From Loigolactobacillus rennini DSM 20253 (lineage in GTDB: Bacteria; Bacillota; Bacilli; Lactobacillales; Lactobacillaceae), in assembly GCF_001436505.1 (NCBI RefSeq), contig NZ_AYYI01000001.1, forward strand, positions 1 to 32,904: 32,904 nucleotides of DNA. The letters are read 5' to 3'. Below the pieces are notes generated by a model. The model saw only the letters and a list, made by a program, of their open reading frames with translations. It was not told where the DNA came from and searched no databases. Of the stretch, positions 30,697-32,904 are shown piece by piece; position 1 is the first letter of the stretch, and each line of letters opens with the position of its first letter. The translations under genes were made by a program, and so were the position numbers.

Positions 30697-31338
30697 GTGG
30701 CGTTAGTGAATATACTTGGGATTGCACTTTGGTTAGTGGTGCTGGGGTGCCTCTGGTTTGCATTGCATAATATCCGCACTCGGCGGCTAAAACGATTAGT
30801 GCACCGCCAGTACGGCTTTAACGGCAAAGATTTTGGCAAGTCCACCGTTTTAATGCTGGTTTTTTTAGCATTGCTAGGAACTGCCAGTTACTTCACTTTT
30901 TTCCGGGATGTGGATTTAGAGGACGAAAACGCGGTATCGGTGAAGTACGATTACGAACCACTGGTGATGACACCCATCGGCGGCAAATTTTACGATGTGA
31001 AAGTGGAAAACGGCAATGGCAAACAACCGCTGCAGCACTACACTTATTGGGTGAAAGGTGCGCGTTATCAGATTACTAGCAATAACGCTACCATTGTTGC
31101 CGGACCGCACCCGCTAAGCGTGGCAGCGTCTAATTATCCATGGTCGAAAAAAGAATTGGCGCACTATGATAAAAAATACGAACAAACCTTTGCGGCGACG
31201 CTGAAGGCGACCTACAAACCAACGCTGCTCAACGGATTGGGAATCCGCGCTGGCCGCACCGCCAGACACTTCACCATCATCCGCGTCCCCAACTCATCAG
31301 TGATTTACATGAAACCCGTTAAACCAATTAAAGATTAA
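30697..31338 (+). CDS. LVIS_2131-family membrane protein
   Basis: A 213-aa protein with two N-terminal membrane helices (about residues 5-24 and 50-67, VLMLVFLALLGTASYFTFF), a cytoplasmic basic stretch between them (RTRRLKRLVHRQYG) and an extracytoplasmic domain of about 140 aa rich in beta strands. From memory this matches the LVIS_2131 family of lactobacilli, whose function is unknown. GTG start at 30697 with AGGGGGT upstream. Followed by a terminator, so monocistronic. Confidence 0.75.
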   Translation: MALVNILGIALWLVVLGCLWFALHNIRTRRLKRLVHRQYGFNGKDFGKSTVLMLVFLALLGTASYFTFFRDVDLEDENAVSVKYDYEPLVMTPIGGKFYDVKVENGNGKQPLQHYTYWVKGARYQITSNNATIVAGPHPLSVAASNYPWSKKELAHYDKKYEQTFAATLKATYKPTLLNGLGIRAGRTARHFTIIRVPNSSVIYMKPVKPIKD

Positions 31339-31344
31339 AACCAC

Positions 31345-31382
31345 AGCAGGACAACGGAAAAAAAACGCTGCCCTGCTTTTTT
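31345..31382 (+). terminator. intrinsic terminator
   Basis: AGCAGG (31345-31350) and CCTGCT (31372-31377) form a short stem over a long loop, followed by six T. The rest of the 350-nt gap holds two AGCGCGCT palindromes and the prs promoter. Confidence 0.6.
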
Positions 31383-31507
31383 ATGTCACTGTGGCAGCAG
31401 GAACCTACCAAGCAGTGTGCCTTTGGGCCCGCATTTACCTAAGGGCAGCTAACCTGCAGGCGTTGTTCACCGATGTGGGCAGCCACTAAAGCCGGCAGTG
31501 GTGACAA

Positions 31508-31530
31508 TCAAGCGCGCTTGATAGCGCGCT
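31508..31530. repeat. paired AGCGCGCT palindromes
   Basis: TCAAGCGCGCTTGA is a perfect 14-bp palindrome (31508-31521), followed by a second AGCGCGCT (31523-31530). Confidence 0.85.
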
Positions 31531-31621
31531 TGAAACTTCCTCAACTCGGGAAGTGGTGACTTGATTTTACCTTAACCTGCGTAAATTAAGTAAAATCTTG
31601 ATGACAAAGCATGAAAAACTG

Positions 31622-31649
31622 TTGCTTTTAGCCGGTAAAATGCTACCAT
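31622..31649 (+). promoter_or_regulatory. candidate prs promoter
   Basis: TTGCTT (31622-31627) and TACCAT (31644-31649) at 16-nt spacing, with an extended TGC before the -10. Confidence 0.45.
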
Positions 31650-31688
31650 TTTCTTGAAAGCTAATTTCTTACAAAACGGAGGATATGT

Positions 31689-32672
31689 ATGGCAGAGCAT
31701 AATTTGGATCCGCAGCTGAAATTGATTGCGTTAAACGCTAACCGCCCCTTAGCGGAAAAAATTGCCGCAGCGACCGGGGTCAGCTTAGCCAAAGCGTCGG
31801 TAAAACAGTTTAGTGATGGCGAAATTCAGATCAACTTAGAAGAAAGTATCCGTGGCGACGCGGTTTTTGTAATTCAGTCGATCTCTGATCCGATCAACCA
31901 AAATTTGATGGAATTAATGATTATGGTGGATGCTTTGCGCCGGGCCAGTGCGAAAAACATTAACGTGGTCATTCCGTATTACGGCTATTCGCGCCAAGAC
32001 CGAAAAGCCCGGGCTCGGGAGCCGATTACCGCCAAGTTAATCGCGAATATGTTGCAGATGGCTGGGGTGACCCGCGTCGTCGCGCTGGACTTACACGCTG
32101 CGCAAATTCAAGGTTTCTTCGACATTCCTGTCGATCATTTGCAGGCCGCACCATTGTTGGCTGATTACTTTAAAAATAGCAGTTTAACCGAAAATTTAGT
32201 GGTGGTTTCGCCTGATCACAGCAGTGTCCCGCGGGCGCGCCAGATGGCGACATTACTAAATGGTGCGCCAATTGCCATCATCGATCGGCGCCATTCCAGC
32301 GAAACGGACTGCGAAGATTTAAACATCATCGGCAACGTCCAAGGTAAAAAAGCCTTAGTGGTGGATGACATGATCGATACTGGCGAGCGGGCGATCAGTT
32401 CCGCAGTTGCCCTGAAGAAAGCTGGTGCCACGCACATTTATGCAACTGGTACTCACGCTGTGTTCTCCGACGATTCACCGGCCAAATTACAGGCATCTGC
32501 CTTTGAACAAGTTGTTGTCACTGATTCAATTGAAATTCCCGCTGCCAAACAATTTGAAAAATTACACGTCGTATCAGTGGGCCCACTGATTGGCAAAGCG
32601 ATTCAGTTAATTCACCAACACCGCTCTGTCGGCGCGCTTTTCCACCCCTTAGCCCAAATTGAAAAAGCTTAG
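31689..32672 (+). CDS. prs: ribose-phosphate pyrophosphokinase paralogue
   Basis: Makes PRPP from ribose 5-phosphate and ATP for nucleotide, His and Trp synthesis; 327 aa. Conserved parts: [40 protein letters not shown] (flexible loop), [31 protein letters not shown]. The PRPP-binding loop reads [14 protein letters not shown], where typical enzymes have DDxIDTAGT, and SPDHGGV is here SPDHSSV. The fold is intact, but substrate binding may differ; a second, canonical prs is expected elsewhere, as is common in lactobacilli. GGAGG is about 7 nt before the ATG. Followed by a strong terminator. Confidence 0.88.
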   Translation: MAEHNLDPQLKLIALNANRPLAEKIAAATGVSLAKASVKQFSDGEIQINLEESIRGDAVFVIQSISDPINQNLMELMIMVDALRRASAKNINVVIPYYGYSRQDRKARAREPITAKLIANMLQMAGVTRVVALDLHAAQIQGFFDIPVDHLQAAPLLADYFKNSSLTENLVVVSPDHSSVPRARQMATLLNGAPIAIIDRRHSSETDCEDLNIIGNVQGKKALVVDDMIDTGERAISSAVALKKAGATHIYATGTHAVFSDDSPAKLQASAFEQVVVTDSIEIPAAKQFEKLHVVSVGPLIGKAIQLIHQHRSVGALFHPLAQIEKA

Positions 32673-32679
32673 TGATGTA

Positions 32680-32707
32680 AACGACCAGTGAACACTGGTC
32701 GTTTTTT
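32680..32707 (+). terminator. intrinsic terminator of prs
   Basis: A perfect 11-bp stem (AACGACCAGTG/CACTGGTCGTT) with an AA loop and six T. Confidence 0.93.
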
Positions 32708-32722
32708 GTTAGCAGCGGCGCT

Positions 32723-32736
32723 TCAAGCGCGCTTGA
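32723..32736. repeat. palindrome TTCAAGCGCGCTTGAA (core)
   Basis: A perfect palindrome around AGCGCGCT (32726-32733), the same motif as at 31508. Downstream, a TATAAT at about 32813 suggests a promoter for a gene beyond the window; no gene is visible in 32708-32904. Confidence 0.8.
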
Positions 32737-32904
32737 ACAAAAATTAAGCGTGGCAAACCTAGCTGAATGCAGGCTTTTTGCACCGGTAGTGGGCATCATT
32801 TTCAGCTTGTAGTATAATGGTTATAAAGCGGTTAATTAGATTTACGTAAAGGTAACGTCAAAAGTTCTATGAAAACCGTGGTTCAGGAAGGGGTGTGACT
32901 GCTA

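Noticed and set aside
32881-32904. Start of a next gene (GGAAGGGG then GTGTGACTGCTA)
   Set aside because: The ribosome-site-like sequence is too close to either GTG and only three codons are available, so no CDS can be supported.

Overview
The window reads as chromosomal DNA of a low-to-medium GC Gram-positive bacterium, most likely a member of the Lactobacillaceae (genus not resolved). The reasons are strong AGGAGG ribosome sites, frequent TTG/GTG starts, a Wzd-Wze-Wzb type exopolysaccharide locus, a C69 dipeptidase PepD, an LVIS_2131-type membrane protein, DUF1659/DUF2922 small proteins and a Hol_Tox type I toxin. No rRNA, tRNA, CRISPR array or intact insertion sequence was seen.

Region 1 (about 0.2-13.5 kb) is a Wzx/Wzy-dependent exopolysaccharide cluster on the + strand: a catalytically degenerate serine-hydrolase-like membrane protein, the Wzd/Wze/Wzb tyrosine phosphoregulatory trio, an NAD-dependent sugar epimerase, the priming phosphosugar transferase, three glycosyltransferases, UDP-glucose 6-dehydrogenase, the Wzy polymerase, a pyruvyl transferase and the Wzx flippase, closed by a terminator. 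The gene set predicts an acidic polysaccharide with uronic acid and pyruvate ketals.

Region 2 (13.6-17.9 kb) is an AT-rich accessory island. It holds a 126-aa unknown, a CoiA-like zinc-finger protein, a membrane gene spread over three reading frames and a 528-aa protein resembling the sporadically distributed TIGR04141/DUF6119 family. Two related hairpin modules with minus-strand promoters, probably small RNAs, sit upstream of the zinc-finger and TIGR04141-like genes. This is the best candidate for an undescribed, possibly defence-related, system.

Region 3 (18.0-25.2 kb) is GC-richer. A minus-strand ComX/SigH-like sigma factor with DUF1659 and DUF2922 genes diverges from a ComK-like gene. 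Next come a phage-type replisome organiser and a DnaB-type helicase without any other phage genes, a Phd-like antitoxin with an unknown 75-aa partner, a type I Hol_Tox toxin locus missed by length-limited gene calling, and an XRE regulator flanked by two ~62-bp direct repeats. The palindromic octamer AGCGCGCT recurs in this region and in region 4 but is absent from about 1.2-18.1 kb.

Region 4 (25.4-32.9 kb) is ordinary chromosome: pepD, ackA behind a possible attenuator leader, an N-terminally truncated D-serine dehydratase remnant, a marR-paiA operon, an LVIS_2131-type gene and a prs paralogue with an altered PRPP loop. All coordinates, motif counts and family calls were made by eye; no database search was run.
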